Assembly: GCA_903840375.1 (NCBI GenBank) | Contig: CAIMFR010000008.1 | Span: forward strand, 1 to 39,176 | Direction: 5' to 3' | Source: Candidatus Adlerbacteria bacterium | GTDB lineage: Bacteria; Patescibacteriota; Minisyncoccia; Phycocordibacterales; SBAW01 | Length of the DNA: 39,176 nt | Shown: positions 1 through 8,000 of the stretch, piece by piece | Numbering within the stretch: position 1 is the first letter of the stretch | Layout: each line of letters opens with the position of its first letter | Position numbers and translations under genes: made by a program | The notes under the pieces: generated by a model | Database searches by the model: none | What the model saw: the letters and a program-made list of their open reading frames with translations, nothing else | What the model was told of the DNA's origin: nothing

Positions 1-2
1 CA

Positions 3-221
3 TTTGGCGATGTGCATATTTATGGCAATCACAAGGAGCAGGCGGAGGAGCAGCTCTCGCGCGAGCCGAAGGCGTTTCCAACCATTTCCTTCACGCAGCC
101 GTTTAATTCTCTCGACACGTTCAAGCCGGAGTTTGTACAGCTCAACAACTACGATCCGCATCCGCCGATAAAAGCCGAGCTTACCGTAATCGGCGGATAT
201 AATAAAAAGCTGCACGGATAA
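3..221 (+). CDS. thyA: Thymidylate synthase, C-terminal fragment (gene enters from outside the window)
   Basis: The open frame runs from the window edge to a TAA at 219-221. It reads FGDVHIYGNHKEQ near its start, matching the ThyA segment G-D-x-H-I-Y-x-N-H-x-E-Q that contacts the dUMP sugar and phosphate, followed by L-S-R-E-P and a tail Y-D-P-H-P-P-I-K-A like the family C-terminus. ThyA methylates dUMP to dTMP using methylene-tetrahydrofolate. The next gene, glyA, makes that cofactor, so the pair is functionally coherent. Only about 72 residues are visible; the catalytic cysteine lies outside. A GTG at position 12 is an internal valine, not a start. Confidence 0.9.
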   Translation, partial: FGDVHIYGNHKEQAEEQLSREPKAFPTISFTQPFNSLDTFKPEFVQLNNYDPHPPIKAELTVIGGYNKKLHG

Positions 222-286
222 TTTATTTTACTTTTATGATCTAAGTTGCGCACAATTTTCCTTTATTTGCCTTAACGATTTTTACC

Positions 287-1624
287 ATGCAAAAGTACGA
301 CCACATTCAGAAAGAGGACAAGAAAATATACGACTTAATTCTCGCGGAGAAGAAGCGCCAGGAAGACGGGTTGGAATTGATACCGTCGGAAAATTACACA
401 TCGCAGGCAGTGATGGAGGCGATGGGCAGTATTCTCACAAACAAATATTCTGAAGGGTACGCAGGCAAGCGATACTACGGCGGCAACGAGTTTGTCGACC
501 AAGTAGAATTGTTGGCGATCGAGCGCACGAAAAAACTTTTCGGCGTGGCACATGCGAATGTTCAGCCATACTCCGGCAGCCCGGCCAACCTCGCGGTGTA
601 TCTCGCGACATGCAACCCGGGCGACACGGTGATGGGATTAAATTTGCCCGACGGTGGACATCTGACGCATGGGTGGAAATATTCTGCGACGGCGACGTTC
701 TACAAAAGCGTGCCTTATCATGTAAAGGAAGACGGACGCATCGACATGGACGAAGTGTGGGCGCTCGCGAAGGAGCATAAGCCGAAACTTATCTGGGCCG
801 GAGCGACGGCATATCCGTTTATGTACGAATACGACAAATTTGCGGAAGTTGCCGACAGCGTCGGTGCATATTTGGCGGCGGATATCGCGCATGTCGCGGG
901 GCTCATAGTCGCGGGTGCACATCCGAATCCTGCGCCATATGCGCACATCATTACCACCACGACGCACAAAACTTTGCGCGGGCCGCGCGGTGGAATAATC
1001 ATGGTTACTGATAAAGGTCTTGCGAAAGATGTCGACCTGTCGAAGAAAATAGACAAGGCAATAATTCCCGGGTTGCAGGGCGGACCGCATGATCATCAGA
1101 CAGCGGCCATCGCAATCGCGCTCAAGGAAGCTAGCACTGCGCAGTTTCGTTCCTACGGCAAACAGATCGTGAAAAATGCAAAAGCGCTCGCCGACAGTCT
1201 CAAGCGACACGGATTGAAACTGGTAGCAGACGGCACGGAAAATCATCTCATGCTTATCGACCTCGTGCCGACGCTCGGCGCAGGTGGTGGTATCCTCGGG
1301 AGCGAGGTGCTCGAAGTTGCCGGCATGACGGTGAATAAAAATACGATCCCGAAAGATCCGAGCACCGCGCTCTTCCCGAGCGGACTGCGTTTAGGTACTC
1401 CGGCACTTACCACGCGTGGCATGAAGGAAAAAGAGATGAAGCAGGTGGGTAAGTGGATAGCAGAAGCGTTAGCAGAAACAGAACCGTACCGCTTGCCGAC
1501 CGATATGAAGGAGCGAAGCATTTACCTCGAAAACTTCAAAAAAGAAATAGCGAAAAACAAAAACCTCCAAAAAATCCGCAAAGAAATAAAAACATTCTGC
1601 AAAAAGTATCCATTGCCGAGGTAG
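287..1624 (+). CDS. glyA: Serine hydroxymethyltransferase
   Basis: 445 residues, close to the usual 410-430 plus a short lysine-rich tail. It converts serine and tetrahydrofolate to glycine and methylene-tetrahydrofolate, a PLP-dependent cytosolic reaction. Visible family signatures: the N-terminal L-I-P-S-E-N-Y segment, the Y-S-E-G-Y-x-G-x-R-Y-Y-G-G substrate loop, and the PLP lysine in T-T-T-T-H-K-T-L-R-G-P-R-G-G (K228). The C-terminal R-L-G-T-P-A-L-T-T-R-G segment is also present. It lies 65 bp after thyA on the same strand. No Shine-Dalgarno is visible; AACGAT sits 7 nt before the ATG, a weak leaderless-type -10. The last 30 residues are rich in K and N. Confidence 0.95.
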   Translation: MQKYDHIQKEDKKIYDLILAEKKRQEDGLELIPSENYTSQAVMEAMGSILTNKYSEGYAGKRYYGGNEFVDQVELLAIERTKKLFGVAHANVQPYSGSPANLAVYLATCNPGDTVMGLNLPDGGHLTHGWKYSATATFYKSVPYHVKEDGRIDMDEVWALAKEHKPKLIWAGATAYPFMYEYDKFAEVADSVGAYLAADIAHVAGLIVAGAHPNPAPYAHIITTTTHKTLRGPRGGIIMVTDKGLAKDVDLSKKIDKAIIPGLQGGPHDHQTAAIAIALKEASTAQFRSYGKQIVKNAKALADSLKRHGLKLVADGTENHLMLIDLVPTLGAGGGILGSEVLEVAGMTVNKNTIPKDPSTALFPSGLRLGTPALTTRGMKEKEMKQVGKWIAEALAETEPYRLPTDMKERSIYLENFKKEIAKNKNLQKIRKEIKTFCKKYPLPR

Positions 1625-1669
1625 TTGCTATAATCACGGGCTGTTGTATAAAAAAGCATCTAACCGATG

Positions 1670-1681
1670 TACAATTTATGC
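1670..1681 (+). promoter_or_regulatory. Leaderless-type promoter, DUF2914 protein
   Basis: TACAAT (1670-1675) is followed by exactly 6 nt and the ATG at 1682. No Shine-Dalgarno is present. A perfect TATAAT also lies at 1629-1634, just after the glyA stop, without a well-placed -35. Confidence 0.5.
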
Positions 1682-2788
1682 ATGTCTATGATAAAAGAAC
1701 TAATCTCTAATTTCTGGCAGAAATATGAGCGGCCTTTATTACTCGTCGCGGCTATTGGCGGCTTTATTTTTGACCTATTTCTCGCAAAACGGCCGGACAG
1801 TATTGCAGACAATATTCTGCTCGTGTCGTATCTCTTCATCGTCGGAGCGCTCATTGTTCTGCTCAACATTCATGAAAAGAATGTGACTGCGGAGGGTGGT
1901 GCGATGATCGCCCCGATGTGGACGCTTCTCATCATGCAGTTCTGTTTCGGCGGTCTGGCGAACAATCTTCTCATTCTCTACGGCAAAAGCGGAACGCTCG
2001 GCGGCGACTTGGTATTCATCGGATTCCTTGCGGCATTCGCATTGGGGAATGAATATCTGAAAACTAAATACGGGCAGTTGCGGTTTAACGTTGCGGTCTA
2101 TTATTTCCTATTGCTGACATATCTAGTCATGGCGGTGCCGACGTTTGTCATGCATACGATAGGCACGCAAGTGTTTCTGATAAGTGGTGCGGCGAGCCTA
2201 GTTTTTATCGCGCTTTTTCTGCGTATGCTTTATCGAGTGGTTTTGCGTGGGCAGCCAGGCGCTCACAGAAAATTATATGAAGTGTCCGGAATCGTGCTCC
2301 TCATCTTCGCACTGTTCAACGTGCTCTACTTCACCAACATAATTCCGCCGGTTCCGCTCTCACTGAAATCCATCGGGATCTATCATACAGTCACGCGCAC
2401 CGCGGATGGAAATTATTCTGCCACACTTGAGCCGTCTCCGTGGTATATCTTCTGGCGCGATACGAGCGCCACGTACACCTGGGCTACGGGCGAGAGTGCG
2501 ACGTGCTTCAGCGCCGTGTTCGCACCTGCGGAGCTTTTCACTCCGATATATCAGCGATGGGAATATTTCTATCCGACGACCGGTGATTGGATAACCGTCG
2601 CGCATGTGCAATTCCCGATAAGCGGTGGTCGCGCGCAAGGGTATCGCGGCTTCACGACGAAGACAAAATTGGAAGCCGGCCAGTGGCGCTGCGATGTGGA
2701 AACGGCAAGCGGGCAGCTCATCGGCAGAATATCATTCGATGTGGTGGAGAGCAGCTCCACGCCCACGTTGTCCAGCGTGACACTGTAA
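1682..2788 (+). CDS. Multi-pass membrane protein with C-terminal DUF2914-like domain
   Basis: 368 residues from the ATG at 1682, chosen because a TACAAT box lies 6 nt upstream; an in-frame ATG at 1667 would add five residues. The N-terminal two-thirds hold about seven hydrophobic segments (for example around residues 20-40, 46-62, 75-95, 105-120, 135-160, 165-185, 205-225). The remaining roughly 140 residues form a soluble, probably beta-rich domain. Its pattern W-x-x-V-A-H-V, then G-x-R-A-Q-G-Y-R-G-F, then K-L-E-A-G-Q-W-R-C-D-V-E-T-A-S-G-Q-L-I-G-R-I-S-F-D-V resembles DUF2914. The function of that family is not established. A direct biochemical role cannot be inferred from the neighbours. Confidence 0.7.
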   Translation: MSMIKELISNFWQKYERPLLLVAAIGGFIFDLFLAKRPDSIADNILLVSYLFIVGALIVLLNIHEKNVTAEGGAMIAPMWTLLIMQFCFGGLANNLLILYGKSGTLGGDLVFIGFLAAFALGNEYLKTKYGQLRFNVAVYYFLLLTYLVMAVPTFVMHTIGTQVFLISGAASLVFIALFLRMLYRVVLRGQPGAHRKLYEVSGIVLLIFALFNVLYFTNIIPPVPLSLKSIGIYHTVTRTADGNYSATLEPSPWYIFWRDTSATYTWATGESATCFSAVFAPAELFTPIYQRWEYFYPTTGDWITVAHVQFPISGGRAQGYRGFTTKTKLEAGQWRCDVETASGQLIGRISFDVVESSSTPTLSSVTL

Positions 2789-2816
2789 GTCGCTTTTTCT
2801 GCGTCGCTCTTTCTGT

Positions 2817-2828
2817 TACTGTGTGTAT
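2817..2828 (+). promoter_or_regulatory. Leaderless-type promoter, argS
   Basis: TACTGT (2817-2822), 6-nt gap, ATG at 2829. No Shine-Dalgarno; the preceding gene ends at 2788. Confidence 0.45.
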
Positions 2829-4712
2829 ATGATCCGAGATGATATTGAACAGGCGGTTAAGAAGGCGCTCGAGAGTTTTGGTGTTGGCGACACTTCATTT
2901 GTCGTGGAGCGACCGGGGGACATGGCTCACGGGGATTATTCCACGAACGCGGCTTTGATCGCCGGAAAGATGCTGAAGAAAAATCCTCGCGAGGTGGCGG
3001 AGGAGTTGGCAAAGATTCTGCGTTTGCAAATGGTCTGGCCTAGCCTTGCCGACCGGGCGATTGCCGGCGAGCTGGGAGAACCGAGGACCTTTGCAAATGC
3101 AGAATCTTTGCCAGCCTTGTCATTCATTGAAAAAACAGAAGTTGCCGGCGCTGGGTTCATCAATTTTACGCTTTCGCACGAGGCACGAGTCGCGGAAGTT
3201 TCGCGCGCTGCGACCGACGACGCTTGGGGTAAAAATAATTTATATGACGGGAAAAAGGTGATGGTCGAATATACTGACCCGAATCCTTTCAAGGCTTTTC
3301 ATATCGGACACTTGATGAGCAATGCCATCGGCGAGTCCATCGCTCGCGTGTTAGAGGTATCTGGTGCAAAAGTTGTGAGTGCGTGCTGGCAGGGTGACGT
3401 CGGGCTGCATGTGGCGAAAGCTCTGTGGGGAATACAGCGCGATGTCGCACATCTTCCGCAAGAGAGCAATTCACTCGAGGTAAAGTCTGCATTTCTCGGC
3501 GGAGCGTATGTTGCCGGCGCAACGGCGTATGACGACAATGCGGACGCGAAGGCGGAGATCGACGCGATAAATAAAAAAGTGTTCGACCGCTCCGACGCCG
3601 AGTTGAACGATTTGTATGCGAAGGGTCGTGCGTGGAGTTTGGAACATTTCGAGGAGATCTACAAAACACTTGGAACGCATTTCGACTATTATTTTTTTGA
3701 AGGTACCGAGGGCCGCGACGGCGAGAAGATCGTGCGCGAATTTTTGCAGAAAGGTGTGTTCGAAGAAAGCGACGGTGCGATAGTCTTTCCGGGAGAAAAG
3801 TACGGTTTGCACACTCGCGTGTTTATCACATCGCGCGGCTTGCCGACGTACGAAGCGAAAGAGCTTGGATTAAATAAGGCGAAGTTTGCCGCGGAGCCGG
3901 GCCTCGATGAGTCTATCATCGTCACTGCGAGCGAGCAGAATGATTATTTCACGGTCGCGCTCAAGGCGATGTCGATGATATTCCCGGACATTGCCCGCAA
4001 GACTAAACATGTATCGCACGGTATGATGCGTTTCGCTGCCGGAAAAATGTCGTCGCGCAGAGGTAATGTCATCACCGGCGAATCGCTACTTGCAGACTTG
4101 GCAGATGCCGCAAAAGAAAAAATGAAGGATAGGAAGTTGGCGGATGCGGATGGTGTTGCGCAGGCGATAGCGGTCGGAGCTATCAAATATGCCGTGCTCA
4201 AACAGGGGAGCGGCAAGGATATTATTTTCGATTCACAGAAAGCATTGTCGCTCGAGGGCGACTCCGGGCCATATCTACAGTATGCACACGTGCGTGCATT
4301 GTCTCTGATAAAAATGGCGAAAGATGCTGGGATCGAGACAGACACCTCCGAGCAGTCGGTATCTGCCGAAAAATGTGCGCTCCGGGCCGCTAGGCCAAGT
4401 CCTACCCATTTTTCAACAGGTACCGACTACTCGGAGGAAGATCCCTCTGTTTCTGCCGCCGCTCGCCACATCCTCGAACGCACCCTCCTTCATTTCCCGG
4501 AAATACTCGAACGCGCCGCTAAAGAACTCGAACCGCACCATATAACTACATATCTCACTGAACTCGCGTCAGCATTTAATGCATGGTACGCGGCAGAGCG
4601 AATTATTGGTGGCGAACATCCGCAATACGGACTTCTCTTGGCAGAAGCGGTGGAAAAAACTTTACTGCAAGGTTTAAACACTCTTGGTATTCCGGTCCCG
4701 GAGGAAATGTAG
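2829..4712 (+). CDS. argS: Arginyl-tRNA synthetase with two in-frame palindromic insertions
   Basis: 627 residues. Class I synthetase that charges tRNA-Arg. Seen: the N-terminal Add-1-like domain ending in G-A-G-F-I-N-F-T-L-S, then Y-T-D-P-N-P-F-K-A-F-H-I-G-H (HIGH motif from H158), a KMSKS equivalent K-M-S-S-R-R-G-N near residue 406, and the C-terminal DALR anticodon domain ending L-N-T-L-G-I-P-V-P. Start at ATG 2829, with TACTGT 6 nt upstream; GTG 2823 would add two residues. Two segments do not fit the family: residues about 64-95 (3008-3112) between A-K-I-L and S-F-I-E-K, and residues about 506-537 (4345-4437) between K-D-A-G-I and the I-L-E-R helix. Both coincide with large inverted repeats in the DNA and keep the frame open. 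Confidence 0.95.
   Translation: MIRDDIEQAVKKALESFGVGDTSFVVERPGDMAHGDYSTNAALIAGKMLKKNPREVAEELAKILRLQMVWPSLADRAIAGELGEPRTFANAESLPALSFIEKTEVAGAGFINFTLSHEARVAEVSRAATDDAWGKNNLYDGKKVMVEYTDPNPFKAFHIGHLMSNAIGESIARVLEVSGAKVVSACWQGDVGLHVAKALWGIQRDVAHLPQESNSLEVKSAFLGGAYVAGATAYDDNADAKAEIDAINKKVFDRSDAELNDLYAKGRAWSLEHFEEIYKTLGTHFDYYFFEGTEGRDGEKIVREFLQKGVFEESDGAIVFPGEKYGLHTRVFITSRGLPTYEAKELGLNKAKFAAEPGLDESIIVTASEQNDYFTVALKAMSMIFPDIARKTKHVSHGMMRFAAGKMSSRRGNVITGESLLADLADAAKEKMKDRKLADADGVAQAIAVGAIKYAVLKQGSGKDIIFDSQKALSLEGDSGPYLQYAHVRALSLIKMAKDAGIETDTSEQSVSAEKCALRAARPSPTHFSTGTDYSEEDPSVSAAARHILERTLLHFPEILERAAKELEPHHITTYLTELASAFNAWYAAERIIGGEHPQYGLLLAEAVEKTLLQGLNTLGIPVPEEM
3008..3112 (+). repeat. In-frame palindromic element 1 in argS
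   Basis: Arms 3008-3030 and 3090-3112 are 23 nt long and complementary at 22 positions; the odd pair would be G-U in RNA. Inside, an unpaired T then GGTC (3032-3035) pairs with GACC (3086-3089). The core starts TGGTCTGGC, contains GCCGACCG, and ends GAGAACCGAGGACC. The translated segment is about 34 residues extra relative to ordinary ArgRS at this point. The core ends match element 2 in ileS although the arms are unrelated in sequence. Confidence 0.85.
4345..4437 (-). repeat. In-frame palindromic element 3 in argS, possibly reverse orientation
   Basis: Arms 4345-4375 and 4407-4437 (31 nt each) match in inverted orientation at 27 of 31 positions. The 31-nt core (4376-4406) contains GGCC-GCTA-GGCC, a small inner hairpin. 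Read on the minus strand the core starts GGTAGGACTTGGCCTAGC, which resembles GGTCTGGCCTAGC at the start of element 1 and follows AAATG as in elements 1 and 2. Its ends are not identical to elements 1 and 2, so family membership is less certain than the palindrome itself. Confidence 0.65.
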
Positions 4713-4717
4713 ACGTA

Positions 4718-4745
4718 TTGACAAAAAATGTATTTCGTTTAATGT
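4718..4745 (+). promoter_or_regulatory. Promoter of the 54-aa cassette
   Basis: Perfect TTGACA at 4718-4723. With the 16-bp spacing seen in the other cassettes the -10 would be TAATGT (4740-4745). It lies in the 68-bp gap after argS. Confidence 0.55.
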
Positions 4746-4780
4746 ATTCCTGAACGTACAACATACATCAGGAGGTTTTC

Positions 4781-4945
4781 ATGTTTCGTAGGCAGACCGT
4801 TTTCCACAGCATGCACGACGGCAGGGTTGCGGTGAAAAGTATTTCTCTCCAAGTGCAGGCGCGCGATGGAGAGGTCGTGGAAGTTATCGAGGTCCGTGCG
4901 CATATCTCTATGGAGAACACAACTAATCAAATTGCCCGCAGGTAG
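4781..4945 (+). CDS. Small protein, 54 aa, function unknown (SD cassette)
   Basis: Begins MFRRQTVFHSMHDG and ends TTNQIARR. A strong Shine-Dalgarno AGGAGG lies 5 nt before the ATG at 4781. The middle (V-A-V-K-S-I-S-L-Q-V-Q-A, then E-V-V-E-V-I-E-V-R-A-H-I-S) alternates polar and hydrophobic residues as in beta strands. No signal peptide, membrane segment or cysteine is present. I do not recognise a family. It is a single-gene unit: TTGACA promoter upstream, and its last codons form the left arm of an intrinsic terminator. It is one of several such cassettes in the window with a leadered, SD-dependent design unlike the neighbouring synthetase genes. Confidence 0.7.
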   Translation: MFRRQTVFHSMHDGRVAVKSISLQVQARDGEVVEVIEVRAHISMENTTNQIARR

Positions 4946-4974
4946 GTCTTAGGACCACCTGCGGTATTTTTTTA
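4936..4974 (+). terminator. Intrinsic terminator overlapping the 54-aa gene stop
   Basis: CCGCAGGT (4936-4943) pairs with ACCTGCGG (4957-4964), with GGTC/GACC stacked inside around a TTAG loop, followed by a run of T. Confidence 0.85.
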
Positions 4975-4998
4975 TATGGCAGCGAGCCGGATTTGTGG

Positions 4999-5012
4999 TA
5001 CATTCTTCATAT
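4999..5012 (+). promoter_or_regulatory. Leaderless-type promoter, ileS
   Basis: TACATT (4999-5004), 8-nt gap, ATG at 5013; no Shine-Dalgarno. Confidence 0.45.
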
Positions 5013-8000
5013 ATGGCAGAACCTGAGAAAGTTGTTGAAAAAGGCGAGGTAGCCTTGCGCGAGGAGGAGACTCTGGCCTTTTGGATAAAAGAGAAGATCT
5101 TCGAGAAGTCTTTGACTAAAGATGCACCTAAGGGTGATTTTGTCTTCTACGATGGGCCGCCTTTCGCTACAGGTTTGCCGCACACCGGTTCTCTGTTGGC
5201 ATCGGTCATCAAAGATGTTGTGCCGCGCTACAAGACGATGCGCGGTTTTCGCGTGCCACGCAAATGGGGGTGGGATTGCCACGGTTTGCCGGTTGAGAGT
5301 CTCATAGAAAAGCAGCTCAATCTCAAAACTAAAAAAGACATCGAGAAGATCGGCGTCGACACATTTAACGAAGCTGCGCGCGCGTCGGTGCTTAAGTTCG
5401 TCGACGATTGGGAAAAATATGTCAGCCGCGTCGGTCGCTGGGTTGATTTCAAAAATTCATATAAGACGATGGACAACTCGTACATCGAGAGCGTGTGGTG
5501 GACGTTGAAACGGCTCAACGGGAAAAAACTTTTGTACGAAGGCAAGAAAGTTTTGATGTACTGCGTACACTGCGAGACACCTCTTGCCAAGGCGGAGATC
5601 GCGATGGACAACACATACAAGATGATCACTGAGGAAGCTGTCACGGTGAAGTTCAAGATGAAAAATCAGGAGAAGCGCGGCATTCCGGCGAACGCATACA
5701 TTCTAGCGTGGACGACGACGCCATGGACTTTGCCCGGCAACGTCGCACTTGCGGTCAACCCCACTATCCCGTATGTGTTGGTGCAGAAAGGTGATGAATA
5801 TTTGATGGTGGCGAAGGAGAGGGTGAGCGCTGTGTTTGGTGGCGGCGGCGGCGTGGAAAAACTTCCTTCTGAAAATGGTCTGGCGTCAAGCCGACCGTCT
5901 TCGGTCGGTGTTGGCGAGAACCGAGGACCTTTTCAGAAGGAAGTTTTCCCCGACGTCGTGTCCGACGTCGTGTCCGAATTCCTCGGCAAAGAACTCATTG
6001 GCGCGGAGTATGAGCCTCTTTATACGGTGCCGGCAATCGCGAACACGAAGGGCAAAAAATACGTTGTCGTCGGAGCGGATTTCGTATCGACAGAAGACGG
6101 CACTGGGGTTGTACATATCGCGCCGATGTATGGCGAAGACGACTTTGCTGTTGGTAAAAAAGAAGGGTTGCCGATGGTGCAGCTCCTCTTACCGAACGGC
6201 AATTACACCGACCTCGTGCCGGAATTTCTGCGCGGACTATATCTCAAAGCCGGAAGCAAGTTTATCAAAGAAGACTTGGAGAAACGCGGTATTTTGTTCG
6301 GACGCGCGCCGCATTCACACTCATATCCGCACTGCTACCGCTGTGGCACACCGCTCATCTACAATGCGGTTGTGTCGTGGTTTATCAACATCCAGAAAGT
6401 GAAGAGCCGTATGCTCGCCGAGAATGAAAAGATCACGTGGGTACCGGAACATCTCAAGCACGGGCGCTTCAAACACAATGTCGAAACTGCGCCGGACTGG
6501 ACCATTTCGCGCAACCGTTTTTGGGCATCGCCGTTGCCTATATGGAAAGAGAAGGGTGGTGACGGGTTGATGGTCGTCGGCTCGCTCGACGAACTGCTTG
6601 TAAAGACGAAACATTCCGGCAATACATATTTTGTCATGCGGCATGGCGAGGCGCAGGCGAACCTGAAAGATATTTTTGAAACGAAAGGTGATGTGACCAA
6701 TCATCTCACAGAGACAGGTAAGGAACAGGCTCGCACAAGCGCTGAGTGGTTGAAGAAACATGGGCCGATCGATCTTATCGTACATTCGCCGTTGGTGCGT
6801 ACACGCGAGACTGCTTATATTGCGCAAAAAGTTCTCGGGCTCACTGACTCCGCGATGATGGTAGATGAAAGGTTGCGTGAGATGGGTGTCGGTATCCTCG
6901 AAGGCAAAACATTCGATGAGTGGGATAAATATTTCGACGCACCGCTCGAGCAGTTCACCAAGCGTGCGATCGAGGGCGCGGAAACATTCACCGACATTCG
7001 TCGCCGCGTGGGCGCATTTCTATTCGAAATAGACAAACGATACTCCGGCAAAAATATTCTTATCGTGACGCACGAATGTCCGGGTTGGCTTCTCAATGCT
7101 GTTGCGTCGCGACAGAGTATTGGAGAGTGTATGGAAGATCGCGTACAGCACGGCGGATTTCTTACTCGCGGCCAAGTGAAGCCTCTTTCATTCGCATCCT
7201 TCCCTCATAATGCAAACTTCGAGCTCGACCTCCATCGCCCGTACATTGATGCAGTAACACTTTTTGACAAAGCGGGGCGCGCGTACGAACGCATTCCGGA
7301 AGTTATAGACTGCTGGGTGGAGTCCGGCGCGATGCCGTTCGCCTCTGCTGGTTATCCGAAGAACAAAAAAACGATCAATCCTATTCGCTGGTTCGGACTC
7401 GCACCGAAAGGGTATCCGGGCGACTTTATTGCGGAGTACATCGCACAGACGCGCACGTGGTTCTATTATATGCACGCGCTCGGCATTCTGCTTTTTAACA
7501 AACGAGCATTCAACACTGTGGTCTCGACGGGTACGTTGCTTGCGTCTGATGGTGCGAAGATATCGAAGTCGAAAGGGAATTATACCGACCCGATGCTTCT
7601 CATGGATCGCTTCGGTGCGGACGCATTCAGGTTTCATTTGATGGGCAGCGTCGTGATGCAGGCGGAGGATCTCCAGTTCAAAGACGAAGATGTTCGCGAG
7701 GTGCACAACCGCGTTGTCGGCATGATCTGGAATTCATACAAGTTTTATGAATTATACAAAGCGAGTTACAGCGGAAAGGTGCGGAGTTCGGACAGTCCTC
7801 ATGTGCTCGATCGGTGGATTCGCGCACGGCTCGCCGACGTTGCGTTACAGACCACACAGGGGATGGATGCGTTCAATACGCCGAGCGTGTGCCGCGTCTT
7901 GCGCGAGTTCGTCGATGATTATTCGACTTGGTACTTGCGCCGTTCGCGCGCGCGGGTGAAGACTGACACGGAGGACAAGCAGTTCGCACTTGCGACGCAG

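Noticed and set aside
638..1246. Minus-strand open frame of 202 codons opposite glyA
   Set aside because: Arginine/cysteine-rich composition typical of antisense frames; glyA on the other strand is unambiguous.
3008..3112. Element 1 as a conserved extra protein domain or an intein
   Set aside because: The shared core is read in different frames in argS and ileS, and no intein splicing motifs are visible; about 34 residues is far too short.
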